Positions 19,278 through 27,146 of a DNA stretch of 64,000 nt are shown here, piece by piece; the first letter of the stretch is position 1, and each line of letters begins with the position of its first letter. The notes under the pieces are model-generated. The model saw only the letters and a list, made by a program, of their open reading frames with translations. It was not told where the DNA came from and searched no databases. Source of the DNA: Urinicoccus timonensis (GTDB lineage Bacteria; Bacillota; Clostridia; Tissierellales; Peptoniphilaceae); the NCBI RefSeq assembly GCF_900232945.1, contig NZ_OCTU01000001.1:43532-107531 (forward strand). The letters run 5' to 3'. The position numbers and the translations under genes were made by a program.

Positions 19278-20174
19278 TCATCTTTTTTCCCAATCTTCCA
19301 TAGTCATAGGGATATGTCTTTCTGCTTGCAGTTCTGCCATGTCCAAATATGATGAAACAATTCTTTGCATTTGATTTAATTCTTCTTCGTTTAGATAATT
19401 TTTTGCAACGACTACATCATATTTATGAATTTTTGAATCTGGTGATCCTTCCCAAGTAGTAAGTCCCATATTTTTAGTTTTGTGATTGGCTCTATCTACA
19501 ATTAATTCAGCTGCAGTTTTTCCATGAATTGCATAGTGCAATTTATTTTGAATAGCGGCAAAAAATCTTTTTGTTGCTTTTGCAGATGGATCATAGTCTA
19601 AAGATGTGGCATAAATATCTGTGATTTTTTGATAGAATCTTCTCTCAGATAATCTAATCTCACGAATTTTTACAAGTAATTTTTCGAAATAATCCTTGGT
19701 AAGTTTTGTACCAGAATTCTTGAGCCTTTCATCATCCATTGCCCAACCTTTAATTGTAAAATCTTTTACAATTTGGTTTGCCCACTTTCTAAATTGGACT
19801 GCACGTTCGTTATTTACTTTAAAGCCTACTGCAATAATTGCTTGTAGGTTGTAGTGTTTTGTTTCCCTTGAAACATTTCTAGAACCTTCTTTTTGAACTA
19901 TTAGGAAATTCCTAATAGTTGCTTCTTCTTGTAATTCACTATCGGCATAGATTTTTTTAAGATGTTCATTTATTGTGGCTACACTAACATCATAAAGAGC
20001 TGCCATCATCTTTTGAGTAAGCCAAATATTTTCATCTTCATATCTAATTTCGATAGCTTCCCCATCATCACCATTAGCTGCAATAAAAGTCAAGTATTCA
20101 GCAGCGGAAGATCTGATTTGAAGTTCTTTTTTATCATGATTTTCATCTTTATTTTTATCCATTTCTTTACTCAT
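19278..20174 (-). CDS. RhuM-family protein, truncated by in-frame stop
   Basis: 298 residues from ATG 20174, set by GGAGG five bases upstream. The body matches the virulence-protein RhuM family found on mobile elements: NIWLTQKMMAALYDVSVATI (an N-terminal DNA-binding-like segment), then NEHLKKIYADSEL, HYNLQAIIAVGFKVNNERAV and FRKWANQIVKDF. Function of the family is unknown. The protein ends at MEDWEKR, just before the family's conserved tail, because of a TGA that keeps the same frame. The first codons overlap the upstream membrane-protein gene by 8 bases. Confidence 0.8.
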   Translation of the reverse strand: MSKEMDKNKDENHDKKELQIRSSAAEYLTFIAANGDDGEAIEIRYEDENIWLTQKMMAALYDVSVATINEHLKKIYADSELQEEATIRNFLIVQKEGSRNVSRETKHYNLQAIIAVGFKVNNERAVQFRKWANQIVKDFTIKGWAMDDERLKNSGTKLTKDYFEKLLVKIREIRLSERRFYQKITDIYATSLDYDPSAKATKRFFAAIQNKLHYAIHGKTAAELIVDRANHKTKNMGLTTWEGSPDSKIHKYDVVVAKNYLNEEELNQMQRIVSSYLDMAELQAERHIPMTMEDWEKR

Positions 20175-20649
20175 AATTTCCTCCAAGTATAAATTTCATT
20201 CTACCTTTAAACACTGGAATACTAATCAAGAATACAATTACATAATGTATAAAGGAATTTATCATCATACTTTTTGTGATTGGTAATTGATGATAAGTTT
20301 GACCTATTATTTTAAAAGCGGCTAGAGTGTTTGTTATAAAATCAAGTGCCAACCATAGAGCGACTGATGATCCTATAAAAGCAATTATATAGTTTAAAAG
20401 TTTACTGATTTTTGGTAGCTTTTGATTTATTAAGACTAGCAATATTCCATAAATTATTACTACTGTGATTGAAAGGGGAATAGCTAATTTGTTATCTAAC
20501 TTATCTTTTATGGATATATAAAATCCTAAACCTACAACTATAAAATCAATTAAAAATGCTGAGATTTTTACAGAGTAGGTAGAGATGAGATAGTAGAAAA
20601 CTATTCCAGAAAGGATTAATAAAAAATATCCTGCAATAAAAATTCCCAT
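20167..20649 (-). CDS. Hypothetical membrane protein
   Basis: 160 residues with about five hydrophobic segments, for example FIAGYFLLILSGIVFYYLI at the N-terminus. ATG preceded by AGGAGACTCT. I recognise no family. It sits between the ImmA-like peptidase and rhuM on the same strand, spaced by a few bases, so it is transcribed with the element's immunity-type regulators. Confidence 0.6.
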   Translation of the reverse strand: MGIFIAGYFLLILSGIVFYYLISTYSVKISAFLIDFIVVGLGFYISIKDKLDNKLAIPLSITVVIIYGILLVLINQKLPKISKLLNYIIAFIGSSVALWLALDFITNTLAAFKIIGQTYHQLPITKSMMINSFIHYVIVFLISIPVFKGRMKFILGGNYE

Positions 20650-20657
20650 AGAGTCTC

Positions 20658-21206
20658 CTAATAATAATCATCATGTTCAGGGCGATAGTTTTTGAGAAAA
20701 TCTCCCTGAGGAGTATTAACATTAATTGGTTTATTAAACTTGCCCATTTTTGCTAACTCAGAAATTTTTAGATTTAGTAAATTTATATCTACACCTAACT
20801 TTCCAGCGATTTCATAATCACAAACTTGATCATTGATGTTATCTAGGACATCTTCATCACTAATTAATAAATGAGCTGCAAAAATATTAGCTTCAGTTTC
20901 AAATTTATTTGTAGGGTTTAGCACTGTTTGGTCATGAAAAGCTCCACCACTCATACAATAATCTCTGTGTAGTTGATCGTGACCTAATTCATGTGCTAAT
21001 ATAGTCTTTCTATTAAAATTTGTGTTGCTACTGATAAAAATAAATCTGTTCCTTTGAATATAATGGTACATTCCTAAAAGTATTTCTGTTTTAGGTAGAT
21101 ATACCAGGTTAATATTCAAAGCTTCTATTAATTCGATAGGATCTCGTGTCTTATATTTTTTTATAAGTCGATTAACCTTATCATATATATAGCGATTCAT
21201 ACTCAT
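20658..21206 (-). CDS. ImmA/IrrE-family metallopeptidase
   Basis: 182 residues. LAHELGHDQLH provides the HExxH zinc motif (near residues 67-75) of the ImmA/IrrE (COG2856) family. Directly upstream is a small XRE repressor. In ICEBs1 and related elements ImmA cleaves the ImmR repressor to switch on excision, so this pair probably controls the element. Start ATG 21206 has AGGTGA 4-5 bases upstream; ATG 21200 is an alternative. Confidence 0.88.
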   Translation of the reverse strand: MSMNRYIYDKVNRLIKKYKTRDPIELIEALNINLVYLPKTEILLGMYHYIQRNRFIFISSNTNFNRKTILAHELGHDQLHRDYCMSGGAFHDQTVLNPTNKFETEANIFAAHLLISDEDVLDNINDQVCDYEIAGKLGVDINLLNLKISELAKMGKFNKPINVNTPQGDFLKNYRPEHDDYY

Positions 21207-21214
21207 AAAATCAC

Positions 21215-21616
21215 CTAATCTTTTTTCTTACGACCGTATTTCTTATTTTCTCTTTTAGCCTCCCAATAAGCACGAGTAATAGCTTCAAAAGCAGCATCTT
21301 TATCTTCATCAGAAATTTCTCCACCTGCAAATAAAGAGCTTAGACCTTCAGTTAATGCTCTAGCTTTTTCTAATTCTCTTTTGCCACCCATGTTATAAAC
21401 TCGATTTAAAAACTCGTCACTTTCTTCTAGAAGATAATTGTAATCACAGTCCATAACTTCAGCTATTTTTTTGTAAACCTCGACATCTCTTGGGTATCTT
21501 TCTCCGTCTTCATAATGTACAAGAGTTCTTGTACTTATTCCTATCATTTTTGCAAAATCTGCTTGACTTAACTTTTCTTTTTCACGAAATTCCTTTAATC
21601 TATCCGCAAAAGCCAT
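21215..21616 (-). CDS. XRE-family repressor (ImmR-like)
   Basis: 133 residues from ATG 21616, chosen because AGGAGG lies 8 bases upstream. The N-terminal helix-turn-helix FADRLKEFREKEKLSQADFA then KMIGISTRTLVHYEDGERYP is a clear HTH_3 domain. The Lys/Arg-rich tail may be a degradation or cleavage region. It is co-transcribed with the ImmA-like peptidase 8 bp downstream and faces divergent promoters, the normal place for an element repressor. Confidence 0.88.
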   Translation of the reverse strand: MAFADRLKEFREKEKLSQADFAKMIGISTRTLVHYEDGERYPRDVEVYKKIAEVMDCDYNYLLEESDEFLNRVYNMGGKRELEKARALTEGLSSLFAGGEISDEDKDAAFEAITRAYWEAKRENKKYGRKKKD

Positions 21617-21672
21617 AACTTTAACCTCCTGTACTAATGTGCATTTATAACTTTTAATACGAACAATAGTGC

Positions 21673-21701
21673 TTGAATTATTTTTCAATTTGAGATATAA
21701 T
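21673..21701 (+). promoter_or_regulatory. Rightward promoter of the element's regulatory genes
   Basis: TTGAAT (21673-21678), 17-bp spacer, TATAAT (21696-21701). It points to the ArpU-like and sigma-like genes and lies within the presumed repressor control region. Confidence 0.65.
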
Positions 21702-21722
21702 ACAAACTGAACTTATATTCAT

Positions 21723-21751
21723 ATTATAGCACAAACATTCAGGATTGTAAA
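21723..21751 (-). promoter_or_regulatory. Leftward promoter of the ImmR-ImmA-like operon
   Basis: On the minus strand TTTACA (21751-21746), 17-bp spacer, TATAAT (21728-21723). With the rightward promoter 22 bp away it makes a back-to-back lysogeny-style switch. Confidence 0.65.
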
Positions 21752-21774
21752 TAAATTGTATTGGGGTGATTAGA

Positions 21775-22326
21775 TTGAGAATAAGTAAAACTTTAAAGAA
21801 TATAATGAACATGTATGTAGATAGCAACTTGAAATTTGAAGAGATTAGTTCAGCTGCAAAACTTATTTTAAGTTTATATAGACAAGTTACCTGGGCAGTA
21901 GATAGCAGGGCAAATTTTATGATGTTTGAGAGTAAAGAAAACTATGGATCAACTTCAGAATCTGCTTACTTGTATCTTTCTACATTTGCTCCAGAAAAAG
22001 TTGAAGAAAAGTTTAATAACAGAGTAGCCAATGTAATGGATAGCAAGCTTATGCTTTTAATAATTTATGACGCTTGTGTCAGGCTAAAAGTATATCCAGA
22101 GTATGGAGAAATCTATCATAAGATTATTTATAACTACTACATTTCTGAAAAAAAGATTACTGATGAAGCTTGTATGAGAAGTATGTCTTTAGAGAGAACT
22201 GTTTATTATCAAAGAAAGAAGGAAGCAATTGCATTGGTAGGTGTAATAATTTGGGGATATACTTTACCGACTGCTATTAGCCAACTTAAAGACGGTCGTA
22301 GCATTGAAGAAATAATGAACATCTAA
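21775..22326 (+). CDS. ArpU-like transcriptional regulator
   Basis: 183 residues from TTG 21775, which has GGGGTG at proper distance; GTG 21766 overlaps that site. The C-terminal segment EACMRSMSLERTVYYQRKKE resembles the helix-turn-helix of phage ArpU-type regulators and sigma region 4. The N-terminal part is not recognised. It follows the divergent promoter as the first rightward gene, so it is a candidate activator of element genes. Confidence 0.5.
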   Translation: MRISKTLKNIMNMYVDSNLKFEEISSAAKLILSLYRQVTWAVDSRANFMMFESKENYGSTSESAYLYLSTFAPEKVEEKFNNRVANVMDSKLMLLIIYDACVRLKVYPEYGEIYHKIIYNYYISEKKITDEACMRSMSLERTVYYQRKKEAIALVGVIIWGYTLPTAISQLKDGRSIEEIMNI

Positions 22327-22464
22327 GAAATTAATTTATGACGAACTTATTGCGTACTATTTCCGAATGAAAAAAGTACCATATACGAATTTTATGTGTA
22401 CTTAAGTGCATATATAATATCCATGATGGGTGGTTTGCACCTAAATTTAATATTGGCATTTATT

Positions 22465-22499
22465 GACTGAAAGAATTTATTTTCTTTCGGTCTTTTTTT
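22465..22499 (+). terminator. Rho-independent terminator
   Basis: GACTGAAAGAA (22465-22475) pairs with TTCTTTCGGTC (22482-22492) with one G-T pair, then seven T. Confidence 0.85.
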
Positions 22500-22532
22500 A
22501 TGCCCAGGAGAATATATGCATAGAATTAGAAG

Positions 22533-22588
22533 TCCTCCTTGTGTGAATTTCATTTTCAAACAAAAGAAATTCATGCGGGCAAGGAGGA
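22533..22588 (+). promoter_or_regulatory. Long hairpin that buries the ribosome binding site of the sigma-like gene
   Basis: TCCTCCTTG (22533-22541) is the exact complement of CAAGGAGGA (22580-22588), which contains the Shine-Dalgarno site of the next gene. A second perfect 8-bp stem, TGAATTTC (22544-22551) with GAAATTCA (22566-22573), lies inside. Seventeen pairs would hide the SD, so translation is likely controlled. An in-frame TTG at 22539 could start a 19-codon leader through the hairpin. Confidence 0.65.
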
Positions 22589-22595
22589 AAAATTA

Positions 22596-23006
22596 ATGGA
22601 CAAAGAATATTATTTATTTGTAGAAGGAAAGAAAGTATTTGTTAGCAAGGAAGTATATCTTGCTTATCATAGTGAATTGAACAAAGAGAAATATCAAACG
22701 AGAAGAGACAGGTTAAATAACTGTTTCTTTTTTTGTTCCTATGATCATGATGGTAATTTTGAAGAAAATTTAGAAGATCTGGAATTTGATGTTGAAAAAA
22801 TTATCGAAACAAAGGAAATGATTGAAGAAGTAAGAAGAGCTATTTCTAAACTCAATCCTGTTGAAAGGGATTTGATAGAAAGTCTTTTTTATAAAGAAGA
22901 AACAATTAGAGAAGTAGCTGCTAAACTGAATATTTCTCATCCAGCCGTTATTAAAAGGCGTAATAAAGTCTTAGAAAAACTAAAAGAAATGCTAGAAGAC
23001 TTTTAG
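22596..23006 (+). CDS. Sigma-70 region 4-like regulator of the element
   Basis: 136 residues from ATG 22596 with AAGGAGGA upstream. The C-terminal third EVRRAISKLNPVERDLIESL then EETIREVAAKLNISHPAVIK is a sigma-70 region 4 helix-turn-helix; the N-terminal part lacks region 2. Short sigma-like proteins of this kind occur in Tn916-like and other Firmicute ICEs (Orf7-type). A fragment of a second copy lies at 18919-19008. Its RBS is folded into a hairpin and a strong terminator follows. Confidence 0.8.
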   Translation: MDKEYYLFVEGKKVFVSKEVYLAYHSELNKEKYQTRRDRLNNCFFFCSYDHDGNFEENLEDLEFDVEKIIETKEMIEEVRRAISKLNPVERDLIESLFYKEETIREVAAKLNISHPAVIKRRNKVLEKLKEMLEDF

Positions 23007-23019
23007 ATGACAGTTACCA

Positions 23020-23069
23020 AGAGGGTCTGATTTTCACTGTTACTTATGCAGTGGGAATTGGATCTTTTT
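23020..23069 (+). terminator. Terminator with a 20-pair stem
   Basis: Bases 23020-23039 (starting AGAGGGTCTG) pair over their whole length, counting G-T pairs, with 23049-23068 around a 9-nt loop, ending in a T-run. A degraded second copy of the left arm with GTTACCAAGA and TTTTCACTGTTA lies at about 23098-23128. Confidence 0.8.
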
Positions 23070-23199
23070 ATTTATCCAAATTTATTTTTGAAAATTGGTT
23101 ACCAAGAAAGACTTCTTTTCACTGTTAAGTATAAGAGGGTAATTTTAAACAATTTTGTTTCATCAAGATAAGTATTTTCTGATGGTCAAATTTAAAAAA

Positions 23200-23480
23200 A
23201 GATTAATAACTCTCGATAAATTTTGAACCTTAACAATTGAATAGACCAAGACAAGACGTTAATCATTTTTGGAGCGTGATAACCTATCCGCCAAGATCTT
23301 TCTGCTGAATAATTCGGCAAAACAAGTACTGCTAAGCTAAAAGCAAGGGAAGAAGAAAGGGAGCGATAAGTAAGAGTTTGAATATAGGGAGGGATACCCT
23401 ATTCGCTATGAAGAAAATGAGGATAATGATACTTCTAAGGTTGAAGCCGGCTCATCCTGAATAGAGGCGGAGGTGAGATT
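23200..23480 (+). other. Non-coding stretch upstream of the recombinases, possible structured RNA
   Basis: From 23070 to 23549 no convincing gene is seen. About 23220-23480 is less AT-rich than its surroundings and rich in G-runs and short complementary pieces, such as TAGGG and CCCTA around 23381-23401 and GAAGCCGGCTC near 23444. It could be a leader RNA or transfer/excision site; I cannot assign a class. Confidence 0.3.
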
Positions 23481-23549
23481 CCTATGTTGCTAATCCAAGG
23501 CACTTGTCAATGTCAAAAAACTTTAATTTTATATTGTGAGGTAAAACCT

Positions 23550-23705
23550 ATGAATACAAAAGAAAAGAAGAAATATAAACCTAAAGAGCAAATATCAAAA
23601 GAAGATTATTCTAAAAAAATTACTTACACTCAAAGTGATAAAGAGTCCCTCGACTTACTAGATATTGTAGAACTTTATTTATGTAGAGCTTGTATAAGAC
23701 TATAA
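23550..23705 (+). CDS. Small hypothetical protein
   Basis: 51 residues from ATG 23550 with TGAGGT upstream; very Lys-rich (MNTKEKKKYKPKEQISKED), ending DIVELYLCRACIRL. I recognise no family. It lies 100 bp before the recombinases. It may be a real small element gene or the N-terminal remnant of one. Confidence 0.4.
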   Translation: MNTKEKKKYKPKEQISKEDYSKKITYTQSDKESLDLLDIVELYLCRACIRL

Positions 23706-23805
23706 GCTGGGGTGCTGACTTAAAAACTTGGGTGCGGTAAAATATAAGTGGTAGAAGAACTCCTTAATGACTATTTGCCCAAATACAAATTAAGGAGGTT
23801 TTGTG

Positions 23806-25476
23806 ATGGAAAAATTTGCTTGTATGTATCTTCGTTTATCGAGAGAGGATGGAGATAGCACAGAAAGTAACTCTATTTCAAATCAAAGACAGATTATCAA
23901 ATCATATGCAAGGGACAATGATTTTAAAGTTGTTGCTGAATATGTAGATGATGGCTTTTCAGGATCTAATTTTGACAGACCAAAATTCAAGAAGATGATT
24001 CAAGATCTTGAAGAAAAGAAGTTCAAAACAATTATTGTGAAGGACTTATCCCGTTTTGGGAGAGATTATATCGAATCAGGTAAATATCTACAAAAGATAT
24101 TTCCAGAAAAAGGTATAAGATTTATATCCGTAAACGATAACTATGATAGTGAAAATGCAGATGTAAGCGATACACATCTAATTCTTCCTATAAGAAACTT
24201 TATTAATGATTCTTATTGTAGGGATATTTCAATGAAGGTTAAATCTTCAAAAGAGATTAAAAGAAAGAATGGTGAATTTATTGGTGCATTTGCTCCTTTT
24301 GGTTATAAGAAGGATAGCAAAAACAAACATAAGTTAGTCGTTGATACAGAAGTTTCACACATAATTGAAAGAATCTTCAATATGAAGATAGACGGTTATT
24401 CATCTAAAGCCATTGCAGATTTTTTAAATAGCATAGGTTGTGTAACACCATCTAAGCATAAAGAAAATTCTGGCGATAATCATACTACTGGTTTTATTGT
24501 TAAAGACTCTAAATGGGACGCAAAAATGGTCAATAGGATTATTACAAACAAGGTCTATATAGGAGTGCTTGAACAAGGGAAAACTAGAAAACTAAATTAC
24601 AAGTCTAAGAGAGAAGTAGAAGTAAATGAAGAAGATTGGATTGTAATAAACGACTCACATAAGCCTATTATTTCAAAAAGCATTTATGCTTTGGCTAATA
24701 AGATGATGCTTCGAGATGTAAAACAATCGGCAGATATACCACATATTTTATCAGGAATGCTTTATTGCAAAGATTGTGGGTCTTCAATGGTTAGAAGAAA
24801 GGTTAAGTCCAAGAATGGATATAATATTTTTTATATTTGTTCTCATTATAATAACAAAGGAGATTGCACAAGACATAGTATAAAAGAAGACTATCTAATG
24901 GATATGACTCTTTTTGCACTTAAAGATTATTTAAAAAAATATAATGAACTACTAAGTCAAGTTAATAAGTTAGATGTATCAAAAGTTACATTTAATATTG
25001 ACTTTGAAAGCTTAAACTCAGAAAAAAGAAAGTATGAAAGACTTAGACAATCTTTATATATGGACTTAGAAGACGAACTTATAACTTCTGAAGAGTTTGA
25101 AAGGTTCAGAAAAAATTATCTTATTAAGATCAGGGAAATAGAGAAACAAATTGCTACAAAGAAAAATATACTTGCCAACTTGCAAGAAAAGATGAAAAAC
25201 AAGGACAGTTTGCTTTCTGAAATTGTTCCCACTGATTTAAGTAGCCTAAATAGGCTAACAATCGTATCTTTTATAGATAGGATTGAGATTGGAGAAAACA
25301 ATGAGATTAATTTTGTCTTCAATAATTTGGAAACAGTTAACTTACTGAAGACTCTTATAAAAGAAGAAAGTGAAAGTAAGTCCGATGTAAAGAAGAATTT
25401 GATTTCAATAAATAAGGTCTTTGGAAATGCTCTTGAAAACAAGACTCCAATGCAATTAGTTGGAGGTGTTTTATAA
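23806..25476 (+). CDS. Large serine recombinase 1
   Basis: 556 residues from ATG 23806, with AAGGAGG upstream. The resolvase catalytic domain begins MYLRLSRED with the nucleophile serine; IIVKDLSRFGRDYIESGKYL carries the conserved Arg residues. A recombinase domain follows, then a zinc ribbon (LYCKDCGSSM ... FYICSHYNNKGDC) and a coiled coil in the last 150 residues. It starts an operon of three recombinases that overlap by 1 and 8 bases. Such enzymes integrate and excise ICEs. Confidence 0.92.
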   Translation: MEKFACMYLRLSREDGDSTESNSISNQRQIIKSYARDNDFKVVAEYVDDGFSGSNFDRPKFKKMIQDLEEKKFKTIIVKDLSRFGRDYIESGKYLQKIFPEKGIRFISVNDNYDSENADVSDTHLILPIRNFINDSYCRDISMKVKSSKEIKRKNGEFIGAFAPFGYKKDSKNKHKLVVDTEVSHIIERIFNMKIDGYSSKAIADFLNSIGCVTPSKHKENSGDNHTTGFIVKDSKWDAKMVNRIITNKVYIGVLEQGKTRKLNYKSKREVEVNEEDWIVINDSHKPIISKSIYALANKMMLRDVKQSADIPHILSGMLYCKDCGSSMVRRKVKSKNGYNIFYICSHYNNKGDCTRHSIKEDYLMDMTLFALKDYLKKYNELLSQVNKLDVSKVTFNIDFESLNSEKRKYERLRQSLYMDLEDELITSEEFERFRKNYLIKIREIEKQIATKKNILANLQEKMKNKDSLLSEIVPTDLSSLNRLTIVSFIDRIEIGENNEINFVFNNLETVNLLKTLIKEESESKSDVKKNLISINKVFGNALENKTPMQLVGGVL

Positions 25477-27146
25477 TGGCAAGAACTTCCAAAAGATATA
25501 TTGAAAAGAAAAGTGAAAAGACAGAAAGAAAAGTCTTTAAGGCCGGAATTTATACAAGACTATCTAACGAAAGAACAGAAGAGTGGAGAGAAAAATCATA
25601 CTCAATAGAAACTCAAATCCTATCTTGTAAAGAATATGCATTAAAAGAAAATATAGATGTTTTAGAAGTTTACACTGACTATGAATATAGTGGGACAAAC
25701 TTTGAAAGACCATCATTTCAGAATATGATGCAAGATATTAGGGATAGAAGAATCAATTGCATTATTATCAGAGATTTATCAAGACTTGGAAGAGAATATC
25801 TCGAAATGGGAAGATTGATTGATAAAGTTTTTCCATTTTTAGGTGTTAGATTTATTTCAGTTAATGATAAATTGGATACAGTCAAAGAAACAGATTCAAA
25901 GAAATCTTTTGAGGTTACTCTTAAAAATATTATCAACGATATGTATGCTAAGGATATTTCAGTTAAGATAAAAACCTCAAAACACAACAGAGCAAGAAAC
26001 GGATACTTTATTGGATCTGTTCCACCTTACGGGTATAAGATTAAAAAATCTAAAGAAGGTCAAAAACTTGTAATCGATGAGAATGTTAGATTTATCGTAG
26101 AAGAGATGTTTGATTTAACTCTTCAAGGCAAAAGCCAATATGAAGTCGCAAAGCATTTTAATGAAAAGGGATATGCTCCTGGAATGATTTATTATAAAAC
26201 TGGGAGAATTTACAGAGAAGACGATGATCCTGAATGGAATAAAGGGACAATTTCTAAAATGCTTACAAACCCAGCTTATACGGGGACTTTAGTACAAGGA
26301 GTTAAGCAACAAAATCTAGCAAAAGGAATTAAACAACATTTTGTAGATGAAAGTCAGTATATAATTTGTGAGAATGCACATGAAGCAATCATTTCTAAGG
26401 AAGTTCACGAAAGAATCTTACGAGAAAGACGAGAGAGAAAGAAAAATCATGTTTTCAGTTCGCCAATGCACAATTTTGAAAATAGGGACTATGAGAACAG
26501 GTTTAAAGGTCTTGTAATCAATAATAATACTGGCAAAGAACTTAATAGAAGAACGCGTATCTATGGTAAGAATAGAGATAGACTTTACTATTCATTTCAG
26601 AACGAAAGATTTAGCGGAAGTATAAAACCCGAAAAATCAGTATTCATCATGGAAAGAGATTTAGATCAGGCTATTAGTGATAAAATTTCTGAATTTATTA
26701 TGAAGACAACTAGCAAGACAAAATTTGTTAATCGAATTAAAGCTAGATTTAATAAAGCGATAGATACTTTTAAGAAAGACATAGAAAATCTTAAAAGAAA
26801 AAATCTAAATGAAGAAAATATCATTCAAAGAGCATATGAAGAATATAGCCTAGGTAAGATTGATAGAGATGAGTATTTATTAAGAAGAGAGATTGCTCAA
26901 AGTCATATGGCTACATTTGATAACGAGATTTCAGCAATTGAAGTTAATATCTCAAAGCTTAAAAAAGAAAGATTAAAATCAACAAAATGGATAAATGATT
27001 TATATGCTTCAAAGAATTTGGAAAAGCTACCTGGTGATTTAATCCATAGCTTAATTGAAAAAATAATAGTTTATGATAAACACGAATTTGAAATAGTCTT
27101 TAAATTCAATATAGATAATTTGGTAGGAGGAACAGACGATGAGTAA
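25476..27146 (+). CDS. Large serine recombinase 2 (zinc ribbon lost)
   Basis: 556 residues, start overlapping the previous stop (TAATG). The catalytic serine in IYTRLSNER and the IIIRDLSRLGREYLEMGRLI motif are intact. The zinc-ribbon cysteines are missing: the region reads FKGLVINNNTGKELNRRTRI in place of a C-x2-C knuckle. A coiled-coil C-terminus remains. It may bind DNA differently or act only with its neighbours. Confidence 0.9.
   Translation: MARTSKRYIEKKSEKTERKVFKAGIYTRLSNERTEEWREKSYSIETQILSCKEYALKENIDVLEVYTDYEYSGTNFERPSFQNMMQDIRDRRINCIIIRDLSRLGREYLEMGRLIDKVFPFLGVRFISVNDKLDTVKETDSKKSFEVTLKNIINDMYAKDISVKIKTSKHNRARNGYFIGSVPPYGYKIKKSKEGQKLVIDENVRFIVEEMFDLTLQGKSQYEVAKHFNEKGYAPGMIYYKTGRIYREDDDPEWNKGTISKMLTNPAYTGTLVQGVKQQNLAKGIKQHFVDESQYIICENAHEAIISKEVHERILRERRERKKNHVFSSPMHNFENRDYENRFKGLVINNNTGKELNRRTRIYGKNRDRLYYSFQNERFSGSIKPEKSVFIMERDLDQAISDKISEFIMKTTSKTKFVNRIKARFNKAIDTFKKDIENLKRKNLNEENIIQRAYEEYSLGKIDRDEYLLRREIAQSHMATFDNEISAIEVNISKLKKERLKSTKWINDLYASKNLEKLPGDLIHSLIEKIIVYDKHEFEIVFKFNIDNLVGGTDDE

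Noticed and set aside
23013..23128. Two similar GTTACCAAGA...TTTTCACTG units as a CRISPR-like array
   Set aside because: Only two unequal copies without spacers; the first is the arm of a terminator.
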